Assembly (NCBI RefSeq): GCF_001266615.1
Contig: NZ_LGHZ01000027.1
Span: 1 to 64,000, forward strand
Origin: Kluyvera genomosp. 1
GTDB taxonomy: Bacteria > Pseudomonadota > Gammaproteobacteria > Enterobacterales > Enterobacteriaceae
Reading direction: 5' to 3'
Length of the DNA stretch: 64,000 nucleotides
Shown: piece after piece, positions 45,091 to 54,400 of the stretch
Layout: the number at the start of each line of letters is the position of its first letter
How positions within the stretch are numbered: position 1 is the first letter of the stretch
Notes under the pieces: model-generated
Told to the model about the DNA's origin: nothing
The model's database searches: none
Seen by the model: the letters and a program-made list of their open reading frames with translations, nothing else
Translations under genes and position numbers: made by a program

Positions 45091-46195
45091 GGTTATCAGG
45101 AACGATATCTTTCATTTTGCTTCAAAAAAGAATGTGCCCACAGGGTTCTATCGGTTATGCAAACAAAAACCAGTGAACCCTTTATTCTTTTTGCCCAATT
45201 TGCTGGTAGTTGCTGAAAGCAATAATGATGCCATTCTACCATGCTTTGATTACTCTGTTATTAGCACTGAATTATTTGAGTCAATTGAAGATGGAGATAT
45301 TGGGGTAATTAACAATGGCAATATGATCCGCGTTATTCTGTCCCGCAGAGCCAATCATAATACTGTCTTAGTAACGGAACGCTGCAATAACTTGTGTCTC
45401 TTTTGTTCGCAGCCACCAAAGAAATCAAATGATGACTGGCTACTTACCCAATCAGCCCTTGCTATCGCTTCATTTGGGTTGAATGGAGTAGTTGGGGTCA
45501 GCGGTGGTGAACCTTTGCTGTATGGAGATGATTTCCTTAACTTCATTGATTTTATCATCGAGAATTCACCAGGTACTGCTTTGCATGTTTTAACAAACGG
45601 ACGCAAATTTGCTGATACCAACTTTACTCATGAAATGGCAAAGCGAAGTAAAAAAATAAAAATCACCTTTGGTATACCGCTCTACTCATCAAGACCACTT
45701 GTGCATGATCATTTGGTAGGAAGTGATGGCGCATTTAATGAAACGGTTAAGGGGTTAATCAATGCAGGGAACTCAGGGATTAATATCGAACTTAGAGTTA
45801 TTCCGACACTGGCTAACTATACGGAATTGGATGACATCGTAGAGTTCGTTGGCCGTGTTTTCTCCAACATCAATCAGATTTCCCTTATGGGGTTGGAATC
45901 TATCGGTTGGGCGCGAAAAAACTGGTCAACAATCTTCATTGAACACAGCAGCTATAGTGAGAAAATAACCTCCGCTATAGACGCTGCACACAGGTCAGGT
46001 ATACCTCTAACAATTTTTAATTATCCTTTGTGTCATCTTCCTGAAAGAGCCTGGGAGCTTGCTGCTCAGTCGATCTCTGATTGGAAAAATTACTATCCTA
46101 AAGAATGTGATGAATGCACTCAGAAGTCTTCCTGTGCTGGTTATTTCAGTTCTTCAACGGGCCGTTTTCATCAACCACCGAGACCAATTTTATGA
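45083..46195 (+). CDS. hxsC: His-Xaa-Ser system radical SAM maturase HxsC
   Basis: A 370-residue second radical SAM protein with cysteines Cys101, Cys105 and Cys108 (ERCNNLCLFC) and VSGGEPLLYG. A shorter C-terminal cysteine group (KECDECTQKSSCAGYF) suggests one auxiliary cluster. With HxsB it should act on the HxS repeats of HxsA, alone or in sequence. The stop overlaps the hxsA start (ATGA), so all four genes are one translationally coupled operon. Confidence 0.92.
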   Translation: MSEVIRNDIFHFASKKNVPTGFYRLCKQKPVNPLFFLPNLLVVAESNNDAILPCFDYSVISTELFESIEDGDIGVINNGNMIRVILSRRANHNTVLVTERCNNLCLFCSQPPKKSNDDWLLTQSALAIASFGLNGVVGVSGGEPLLYGDDFLNFIDFIIENSPGTALHVLTNGRKFADTNFTHEMAKRSKKIKITFGIPLYSSRPLVHDHLVGSDGAFNETVKGLINAGNSGINIELRVIPTLANYTELDDIVEFVGRVFSNINQISLMGLESIGWARKNWSTIFIEHSSYSEKITSAIDAAHRSGIPLTIFNYPLCHLPERAWELAAQSISDWKNYYPKECDECTQKSSCAGYFSSSTGRFHQPPRPIL

Positions 46196-46827
46196 AAAAA
46201 TTTAATTTTGCTGCTCTACTTCCGGGGTTTTTGGCACTCAATAATTCTGTATGGGCAAGTGATTCATCTACCGGAGCAAGTGATTTGCCTGGTATGACTC
46301 TTAATGAACATGATTTAGTGATAGCCCCACTTAACACCGAAGTTCCATTCTACATTGCAGGGCATCGCAGTCATAGCTCCCATCGGAGCCATAGTTCTCA
46401 CCGTTCATCATCAGGTGGCGGGTACTATGGTGGCAGCACTCCCTATTATCCAAAAACATACAGCTCACCAAGTTCATCTGGGTCTTCAAGTTCAGGAACA
46501 AGTTCCTCATCGTCCTCTTCCTCTGTGCGTTCGCTTCGTTCTAACGACAATAACAACTCTACTACTACGAATTCTGTTGGAACTACAGAAGCTAACCGTG
46601 CAAGTAATGAGCTGACTTCTGGTACAGAGAAGCGTAAGCGCTTAATCATGCGGGTTCAATTCGCTTTGCTGGACAAAGGTTATTACAACGGGAATATTGA
46701 CGGCATAATGGGGCCTTCCACAAGGCAGTCAATAAAAAATTATCGCATTGCGAACGGACTACCAGTGCCCTCAAGTGAAACCTTAGATACACAGTTGTTA
46801 AATTCATTGAGTATTTTAGCTCGATAA
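46192..46827 (+). CDS. hxsA: HxsA, His-Xaa-Ser repeat substrate with peptidoglycan-binding domain
   Basis: A 211-residue exported protein. A signal peptide (ending VWA) is followed by a linker and then five uninterrupted His-Xaa-Ser triplets, HRSHSSHRSHSSHRS (residues 58-72). Next come a Gly/Tyr and long Ser-rich stretch (about 74-115) and a C-terminal peptidoglycan-binding type 1 domain (about 152-205: VQFALLDKGYYNGNIDGIMGPSTRQSIKNY). It is the presumed modified product, presented on the cell wall in the periplasm. The start at 46192 gives the signal peptide and the ATGA overlap with hxsC. Confidence 0.92.
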   Translation: MKKFNFAALLPGFLALNNSVWASDSSTGASDLPGMTLNEHDLVIAPLNTEVPFYIAGHRSHSSHRSHSSHRSSSGGGYYGGSTPYYPKTYSSPSSSGSSSSGTSSSSSSSSVRSLRSNDNNNSTTTNSVGTTEANRASNELTSGTEKRKRLIMRVQFALLDKGYYNGNIDGIMGPSTRQSIKNYRIANGLPVPSSETLDTQLLNSLSILAR

Positions 46828-46895
46828 ATCAAGTATATTAAAAATTATTCACTTTAACATTAACTTGTATGAATATATATTTCAGAGGCGATTAA

Positions 46896-48526
46896 ATGTC
46901 AGTCAGCTATAACATATATAGAATGCCATATAAGAGTCTTCCAGAATTGACAAAAAAATCATTAAAGAAGGGCTTGTCGAACAAAAAACTATTCTACATC
47001 AATCTTATCAACTCAAATTTTATTTTTCTGATAAGTTAAAAGGAAATGAAGTATGGTGGTGGGATGTTTTTAGTGATTTCTTCAATGAAGAAATTGAAAA
47101 GCCTCATAATATATTCTATTTTGGCCTGCTAATAGGATTTAAAGAAAAGGACCCTGAGAATTGCTATCTTATCAGTCTTGGTAAATCACATTTTTATCTC
47201 AGCAAGTTTATTGAAGCAGACTTTGGGCTGAATGTGGCAATGCGTATAGCTAATGATGAAAATATTTTACTCAAGAAAAGCAGATTCTTTTGTGGGGGAA
47301 AGAGTCAGGAGGCATCCTCATACTCACAGTTTGTTCAAGGATCATATTTTCCTGGCGAATCCATCGAGCATCTCAAAACAAAAGCCAAAGAAACTGACAA
47401 GTGGGGATGTAATAATATAACTTTTTCTGATTCAATTCAGCTAAGTTTGGATGGTGCCCCTACTGCATTAGTCGATGTTTTCAATGATATTGATTCTTCG
47501 TTGGCAACCAAAGAGAAAATCGAATTTCCTAAATCGGAAAAAATCACTGACGAGTCAAAGATCGATGAGCTTGATAATTATCTACTTCAATCGATCATTA
47601 CAGATGATGCAAAAGTTATTATTGATGAGATTCAATCTTTTGGTGCCTCTATTGTAATTAATAATTCTTTGACATTTTTTAAATTGCACACAAAAGTTGA
47701 GGGGAGAGGAAAGTATCTTCAATCATCAGATAAAATTAATGACATAAAAATAGCAGATGTAAAGAAATTCATAAAAACTAACGACATAAAAGATGTCAAT
47801 AAAGTTTTTGTTAAGATAACTAATGAAAATAACAGTGGTCATACAGCCTCGTTAAAAGAAATATTGAGCATTACTTATAGCGAGGGCAGTGAGCACTTCT
47901 TCCTTAAGAGGGGAGGATGGAGTCGATTTAACTCTGCTTTTATGAAGTATTTGTCTACTTCTTTAGCCAGTATAAAATTTGAGGTTAAAGATGCTCTTAA
48001 GGAAGACGACTTCAAAGTATGGCAAGCTGAAAAAATAAAACAAATCGCAGAAGGAACTTCTAAAGACAAATTAGAATATAGAGAGTATTATTTTAATGAA
48101 AAGATGTCTGATGAGAAAGGTTATATACTTCTAGATCGCCAGCTAAAAAAAATACCATCCTTACGTGATAATGGCAAGGACTACAATGTTGAAGTTGCAG
48201 ATCTTTATAAAAATGGAGAGATTATTGCTGTAAAGATATCAGATAAACCGCATGATCTAATTTATAATATTGAACAGTCAAAAACTACAATTCAAACTAT
48301 AGTAAGAGGAGTAGTAAAATTTGAAGAGACAATTACTGATGTGGTTTTATGGATCTCAACTACTACAAAAGCTAAAAAATTAATTGACATCAATTCTATT
48401 CAATTTTTATTGGCGGTTCAAACTTGGAAGGAAGTTGTTGAAGGATTTAATCTGAAACCAAAGATATATTATTCACATCACGACAAATCCCAAAAGAAAA
48501 AGGGAAAGAAAAAAAACGTATCTTAA
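46896..48526 (+). pseudogene. DUF6119-family protein with a frameshift near the start
   Basis: The gene begins MSVSYNIYRMPYKSLPELTKK from ATG 46896. In that frame it stops soon after, but the -1 frame continues from IIKEGLVEQKTILHQ to position 48526 with normal DUF6119 (TIGR04141, sporadically distributed) sequence, including FFCGGKSQEASSYSQFVQGSYFPG-type and KLIDINSIQFLLAVQTWKE segments; about 543 residues if joined. The shift falls at A7 (46952-46958), in zero-frame phase A AAA AAA, so it could be a one-base loss, slipped phase variation, programmed -1 frameshift or a read error. Family function unknown; common in defence islands. Confidence 0.75.
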
Positions 48527-48693
48527 ATCTCAACTTAGAATTGGTTATGGAGAAAGATATCAGGCTATAGCGTCTCAGTATCGCTCCAATATTGGTGTGG
48601 ATTATGTATCACCGATACTACCAAAATTATTATGTTTTAGGTATGGTGATTTACCGCCATACCTCTTTTGTATTTATCTCGCAATGATGTTGT

Positions 48694-49110
48694 TTACTTT
48701 TGTTTAAGTCTTCTAAGCTTCATACTTTCTAATGAGAATAATAATAGAGTTGTGCTGTATATAAAACCAGAGTTAGTTAATAACTTTAAATTTAATGCTT
48801 CAGGATTTTCACTGAGAAAATGAAAGGCATAAACTAAGTATACAGCTAAAGTAGCCGTTCCAATTGTTGGTCCAATATCGCCTTGATCATGAGGTTCAAG
48901 GTTTACATTGAACTTAAAAATTAGCCATTCAAATCCCCAAGTTAAAAAAACAACTAATGTCATGGCTGCAAATAATTTCGCAATGTTATCTGCTGATGGA
49001 TTCATTAGAACCGATTGTTCCTGAAAAAATTCGCAAAGTGAGAGTCCGAAAAAAATAAAAAAAAGCGGTCTGGAACTGAATTTTTCAAAAACTTTGAATA
49101 AGGCTTCCAT
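48694..49110 (-). CDS. Small inner-membrane protein of unknown function
   Basis: A 138-residue protein with about four membrane helices (PLFFIFFGLSLCEFF, IAKLFAAMTLVVFLTWGFEWLIF, TIGTATLAVYLVYAFHFL, SGFIYSTTLLLFSL) and a basic C-terminus (MKLRRLKQK). No family is recognised. The ATG at 49110 follows AAGG by eight bases. It lies between the DUF6119 gene and the integrase as a cargo gene; phage superinfection-exclusion proteins have a similar size, but nothing ties it to that role. Confidence 0.65.
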   Translation of the reverse strand: MEALFKVFEKFSSRPLFFIFFGLSLCEFFQEQSVLMNPSADNIAKLFAAMTLVVFLTWGFEWLIFKFNVNLEPHDQGDIGPTIGTATLAVYLVYAFHFLSENPEALNLKLLTNSGFIYSTTLLLFSLESMKLRRLKQK

Positions 49111-49148
49111 TTTCTGCACCTTCAGGATTATATTAACTATTCTGATGC

Positions 49149-50357
49149 CTAGGCTACCAGAGCATTTAATCTTTGAGCTTGAACGTAATCACTCCACCAT
49201 TGCATCAAACTCTGTCGCTCTATCAAATATTCTGCACGATTGTATGCTGCGATAATTTCATCTTTTTTTGAGTGGGCAAGGGCTGCCTCAAGAACTTCAG
49301 CTCTGAACTTACCAGACTCCTCTGCCGCTGTTCTTGCAATAGAACGCATACCGTGAGCTACAAGCTCGCCTCCAAACCCCATTCGGATGATAGCTGCGTT
49401 GGCTGTTTGTTCATGCATATGGTTAAGAGGCGCTTTAATGCTAGGGAAAACCCATTCTCTATGTCCACTTATTGAATTCATTAATTCAAGGATGTGCAAA
49501 GCTTCTTTACTCAAAGGAACTTTGTGAGGCTTTTTCATTTTCATAAAATCAGCAGGAATGTTCCAAATGTTGTTGGTTGTATCAATATCAGACCACCTTG
49601 CGCGAACGGCTTCACCCGGACGAACCCATGTCAACAATTGCCATTCAATTAGCATACGTGTTTCCAGCCGGATTGACGCATTCGTCAAAGATTCCATAAA
49701 CCTTGGCAATTCGCTTGGGGGAAGGGCAGGCATATTTTGCTTTTTTGGTTTACTGAATCTTTGACCAAGGTTGTCAGCCGGATTGAACTCAATAAGTTCT
49801 TCAGTGGCTGCCCACCGGAAGATTTCATTCAGACGTGAAATGATGCGGCGTAGAGTTTCCAATACGCCTCGTTGCTCAATAGGATCAAGGTGTTGTTTTA
49901 AGAGCTTAGGTCGGATCTCATTGATAGGGACATTACCCAGGCCAGGAAAGACATTTCTCTCTAAGCTGCGCCAGATGTCTGCTGCATGGTCTTGTGAGAT
50001 ACCTGAGGTCTTTACCTTCTCATCCAACCATTTCCTTGCCACGGCTTGGAGAGTGTGTTCAGTAGCATTCTTGTTATGAACTTGGGGATCAATGCCATTA
50101 GCAAGCAAGGAAAGGTATTCATCTCGTAAGGCTCTGGCTCTTGCCAGAGTAAGGTGAGGATATGTCCCAAGGCTCATTTTGGTTCTTTTTTTACTGACTG
50201 GCACTGCATACCTGAAATACCAATTCTTCTTTCCTCCTTTCGAGAGGGGAGCGATTCGTAGTATCAAACCATCTCCGTCAAACAAGTTGATTTCTTTGTC
50301 GGCTGGCTTGGTGCTTTTGATTTCAGTGTCAGTGAGCTTCTTAGCGATTTTTGCCAT
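49149..50357 (-). CDS. P4-type tyrosine integrase of the ssrA island
   Basis: A 402-residue integrase. It has an N-terminal DUF4102 arm-binding domain (LTDTEIKSTKPADKEINLFDGDGLILRI), a core-binding domain, and a catalytic domain with Arg in WVRPGEAVRARW, HGMR in VAHGMRSIARTAAEE and the Tyr nucleophile in AAYNRAEYL. It integrates at the 3' end of ssrA, whose end is 165 bases from its start. ATG 50357 with GAGGG upstream gives the family N-terminus; an upstream in-frame ATG at 50399 adds a GP/K-rich extension. Confidence 0.93.
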   Translation of the reverse strand: MAKIAKKLTDTEIKSTKPADKEINLFDGDGLILRIAPLSKGGKKNWYFRYAVPVSKKRTKMSLGTYPHLTLARARALRDEYLSLLANGIDPQVHNKNATEHTLQAVARKWLDEKVKTSGISQDHAADIWRSLERNVFPGLGNVPINEIRPKLLKQHLDPIEQRGVLETLRRIISRLNEIFRWAATEELIEFNPADNLGQRFSKPKKQNMPALPPSELPRFMESLTNASIRLETRMLIEWQLLTWVRPGEAVRARWSDIDTTNNIWNIPADFMKMKKPHKVPLSKEALHILELMNSISGHREWVFPSIKAPLNHMHEQTANAAIIRMGFGGELVAHGMRSIARTAAEESGKFRAEVLEAALAHSKKDEIIAAYNRAEYLIERQSLMQWWSDYVQAQRLNALVA

Positions 50358-50453
50358 TTTGGGACCCTCGGTTTTTGGACCCTTCTTAGTGGGTCCCATT
50401 CAGGGTGCCATAAGTGATAGTTCTCAGCAATTCTCACTGGACGACAATAGACG

Positions 50454-50488
50454 TAAAAAAGCCCGCAGAGCTTGTGCTGTGCGGGCTT
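50454..50488 (-). terminator. Terminator downstream of ssrA
   Basis: Stem GCCCGCACAGC/GCTCTGCGGGC (one mismatch, 50461-50486) followed on the minus strand by six T. It ends tmRNA precursors and shields the integrase promoter. Confidence 0.8.
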
Positions 50489-50522
50489 AGTAGACTTCAT
50501 TGTACTTCAAACAACTAAAAAG

Positions 50523-50885
50523 TGGTGGAGCTGGCGGGAGTTGAACCCGCGTCCGAAATTCCTACATCCTCGGCACTACATGCTTAGTCAGTCTTTACAT
50601 TCGCCTGGCACCTGCGGACAGACACGCCACTACCAAACTAGCCTGATTAGTTTTAACGCTTCAACCCCAGGCAGGGCATCCACGCGATCTCTTTTGGGTT
50701 TGACCTCTCTTTGATCCCCGTCTTAAGAGCGGAAGCTAGGGAGAGAGGGCTCTTAGCAGGTTATTAAGCTGCTAAAGCGTAGTTTTCGTCGTTTGCGACT
50801 ATTTTTTGCGGCTTTTTACGAGGCCAACCGCCCCTCGGCATGCACCTTGGGTTTCGCAAATCCCGTCGAATCCAGAATCAGCCCC
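50523..50885 (-). ncRNA. ssrA: Transfer-messenger RNA
   Basis: A 363-nt tmRNA matching E. coli ssrA from GGGGCUGAUUCUGGAUUCGA to the encoded CCA. The 3' half has the T-arm GGGUUCAACUCCCGCC. The tag frame (50764-50796) encodes ANDENYALAA and a UAA stop. It rescues stalled ribosomes with SmpB. The 3' end is the island attachment site and is intact. smpB is not adjacent, since a bapA locus lies upstream, as in Salmonella. A -10 TATACT is at 50901-50906. Confidence 0.98.
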
Positions 50886-51447
50886 AATAGTGTTGCGTTA
50901 AGTATAACAGATTTGCCATACGGCATACCAGTCCCTATTGCAGGAAGTGTTGGGAGAAATTTTTGCCGTACAATATGCAATCAATCCGGCGGCGGGACGG
51001 ATTCCTCGGGAGAGATAAGTGTCGACACATACAGCGAAACGTATCGATATTGCATATTAATAATAAAAACAATATAGCGTATACCTGTAATTAAATATCT
51101 TTAATAAGGTAATCATTCGAATTTTACTTAATGATTTTCACACTAAAGGTTTAGCCATGCTTAACTTATCCATCAGAAGTCTGAGATATATTATGTATCC
51201 AAAAAAATATCAATGAATTGTGATGTTTACATTTGCCTATCCAGAAAACATTGATTATATGTTTCTATATCGTGAAATCATTTATGTTGATGAAAAATAA
51301 TTATTTTCCCCATTAAAACAACCTGTTGCTATTTGATGGCTTCATCTAGCATGAAATTTTAATTTCGCAAGTTTAATAATGTGCGTCAGGTCGTTTACAT
51401 AATAATTTCTGGCGCTGATATCAGATCATTTTTTTCGAGGTGACAAA
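50886..51447. other. AT-rich divergent control region of ssrA and bapA
   Basis: About 560 bases without a gene. The left part holds the ssrA promoter (-10 TATACT at 50901-50906 on the minus strand). The remainder is strongly AT-rich and must contain the bapA promoter; in Salmonella bapA is controlled by CsgD, but no site can be called by eye. Confidence 0.5.
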
Positions 51448-54400
51448 ATGGCCCCGCAAAATAGTCTTCCAGGTGCAGTTGATGTATTAAATAGGAAAAC
51501 CGGCGATGTCGTTATGGAATATACGAAAAATAGCGACCGAGTAGTGAATCTTACTGAGACCAGCGTCGTCCGGGTGAATGCATCTCCGGATGTGGTGAGC
51601 GGATATGAGCGCCAGGGAAACGATCTGATTGTCCATATGAAAGATGGAACCACTGTTCGTTACCAGAACTTCTTTAAGCTCGATGCGGAAGGTTTGCACA
51701 GCGAATTAATCTTTGAAGATACCCTTGGCACCCACCATGCCGTCTTCCCGGCAACTGTTGAAACTGCGGGAGCCATTGGCGCTGAAGCTATTTATCCAAC
51801 CTTTACCGAGGTCGCCGCGAATTCATTAATTGGTGCGAGTGGTATTTCCGCAATGGCGGTATTAGGTGGAATTGCTGCGGTAGCGGGTATTGTTGGCATC
51901 GCGGCGGCTGCCGGAGGTGGCGACAGTAATCACAGTGGTGGGTATACGGGAGGAGGGAATACGGGAGGAGGGAATACGGGGGGGGGCAACAACGGCGGCG
52001 GTACTCCTGGCGCACCTGTGTTGCACCTTGCGGTTATTGGTAACAACAACACACTCAACTCAACCGATATTCTTACACCGCAAACCATATCCGGGACGAC
52101 AGATGCGGCGAACGCAGGTGGTCAAATCACGGTCACCAGTGGTGGCTATACCTGGACCACGGTGGTGGGCAGTGACGGAAGCTGGGTAGTCTTTTTACCG
52201 CCATCCTTGATGGCCACCTTTGCGCAGGGCAACCATGACGTAACGGTAACGCTGACAACGCTGTCTGGAGGCACGACCACTGAAACCACCCAGTTCTGGG
52301 TTGATACCATTCCTCCGGCGCTGACGCTAACCGCCTTTGCACCAAATAATGTCGTCGACCTGGAACTCACCGAAGGCGATAAGCTGGTCCGCGGTTACTC
52401 AAGTATTGCGGATGAGGGCAGCCAGGTTAGCGTGACCTTAAACGGCAAAACGTACAACACCACGGTCGATGCCAATGGTCAGTGGCAACTAACGATCCCG
52501 CAGGCCGATATGGCGCTTTTGCAGGATGATCAAAGCTACACCCTGACCTACCGCGTGGTGGATCTGGCGGGTAACGTGACTCAACAACAGAGCACGATCA
52601 CCACCAACTTCTCTAACCCCGACCTCTCTTTCGATCAGTTCGCTGGCGATAACGTTATTAATTCGGCGGAAGTGTTGCTCAGCCAGACCCTTTCTGGCCA
52701 TACGGTTAATGTTGCTGTCGGAGAGATTGTTACCCTGACTTTGGGGACGAAAACCTATTATGCGCAAGTCAGTGGCGATGGCAGTTGGAAGGTTATTATC
52801 CCTTCTGGCGATTTAGCGATGCTGGGACAGGGGGCGAATACTATTACCGCCACTGTCAACGACATTAACGGTAATACCATTGTCAGAAATGACACCGTGA
52901 CGGTGAGCACCGGTCAACCGGGGATCGCCATCGCCATTATTTCTACGGATGATTACTTGAGTGCTGCTGAAGCAGAGCAGTCGCTGGAAGTGCGTGGTAT
53001 CACCACGGTCACTGGCGCGGGTGTTGCTATTGTCGTCACCGTTAATGGCAAAAATTATACGGTCACCAACATTGATGCTGCGGGTCACTGGAGCGTCATT
53101 ATCCCGTCAGCCGACCTGTTGCAACTGAGTGACGGCCCAAATGTTATCACGGCCATCGTGACACAAGGGACTGAGACGGCTCAAGATCAGCACACCTTAA
53201 ATGTTCTGATTCACCACCTGCCGCAGCCGACAATCAATGAACCTTTTGGTGATGGCTACCTGAACAGCACTGAAAAAGCTACGGCGCAAACCCTCTCCGG
53301 GAACACCGGTGTGTCCGGCGGCGGCCAGCATGTCACGGTCATGGTCGGTGGTAAAACCTACCAGGCAACGGTAGATGGCGACGGTAACTGGAAAATCACC
53401 GTTCCTGTAGCCGATTTGCAAACCTTCCCGGATGGTCAACTGGCGATCTCCGTCAACGCGACCGATGCATCAGGGAATGCGGGAACGATTACTGATATCG
53501 CTCAGGTAGATACCGTGCCTCCGGCGTTGACGGTGCTGCCGTTAACGGGCGATGACAAACTCAATTTTACCGAGATGGGTCAGGATCAGGTGCTTAACGG
53601 CATCAGTGCGACCAGTGAGCGCGGCCAGCTCGTTACCGTAACCCTGAACGGAAAAACCTATACCACAGTGGTGGGGGACGACGGTAACTGGCAGGTCACG
53701 CTGCCCTCGGCGGATCTGGAACTACTTGGCAATGGTGCCCATACCATCACAGTTAGTCTCTCCGATGCAGCGGGTAACACCACCACCATCACGCATAACG
53801 TTGATGTGAAAACGACCGCGCTGACCCTCAGCGTGCAGGATTTCACCGATGGCAACGCCCTGAACGCCGCCGAGGTGAAAGTTGATCAAACCTTGCACGG
53901 TTTGACCAATGCCGAAATAGGCAGCGTGGTGACATTAAACCTGGGTGGGAAGAGCTACACCGGGGTGGTGGACGCTCTGGGTAACTGGCAGATTGTTTTA
54001 CCTGCGGTTGAACTGCAAAAACTTGCCGATGGCACGCAAAGTTATTCCGTTAGCGTCACCGACGCATACGGACAGACTCAGACCGTGGTATCCAGCTTTG
54101 GCGTGGATACCACGACCGATGCGGTCGCTATCAGCATCCTTTCCGGTGATGACTATCTGAATCTGGCGGAGTCGGGGAGTCCCCTGGAGGTTAAAGGCAA
54201 CAGTGCGGGTCTGCCGGAAGGCACCATCATTGTTGTTACGCTAAACGGTAAAGTCTACACGGCAGCGGTCACGGCGAATGGCAGTTGGCAAACGACGATT
54301 CCGGCCGCAGACCTTGCTCTGCTGGACGATGGCCTGAATACGATCACCGCGCAGGCCACGACATCGGCTGGCACCGTGAGTGACAACCATAACTTTACCG

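Larger units (their letters stand above)
34922..50522. mobile_element. Composite genomic island integrated at the ssrA 3' end
   Basis: About 15.6 kb of mostly AT-rich DNA bounded on the right by a P4-type integrase reading away from the intact 3' end of ssrA (a classic attB for such elements) and on the left by a phage tail-fibre-assembly remnant. It carries AlpA, an RNA-linked DUF3800 remnant, PIN and ABC-3C genes, an integrase remnant, an hxs operon and a DUF6119 gene. The outer direct repeat (second att) was not found, so the left limit is approximate. Confidence 0.75.

Noticed and set aside
46355-46530. Short tandem repeats in hxsA considered as a CRISPR array or microsatellite
   Set aside because: The period is three codons with differing bases and lies in a signal-peptide protein; there are no spacers or cas genes.
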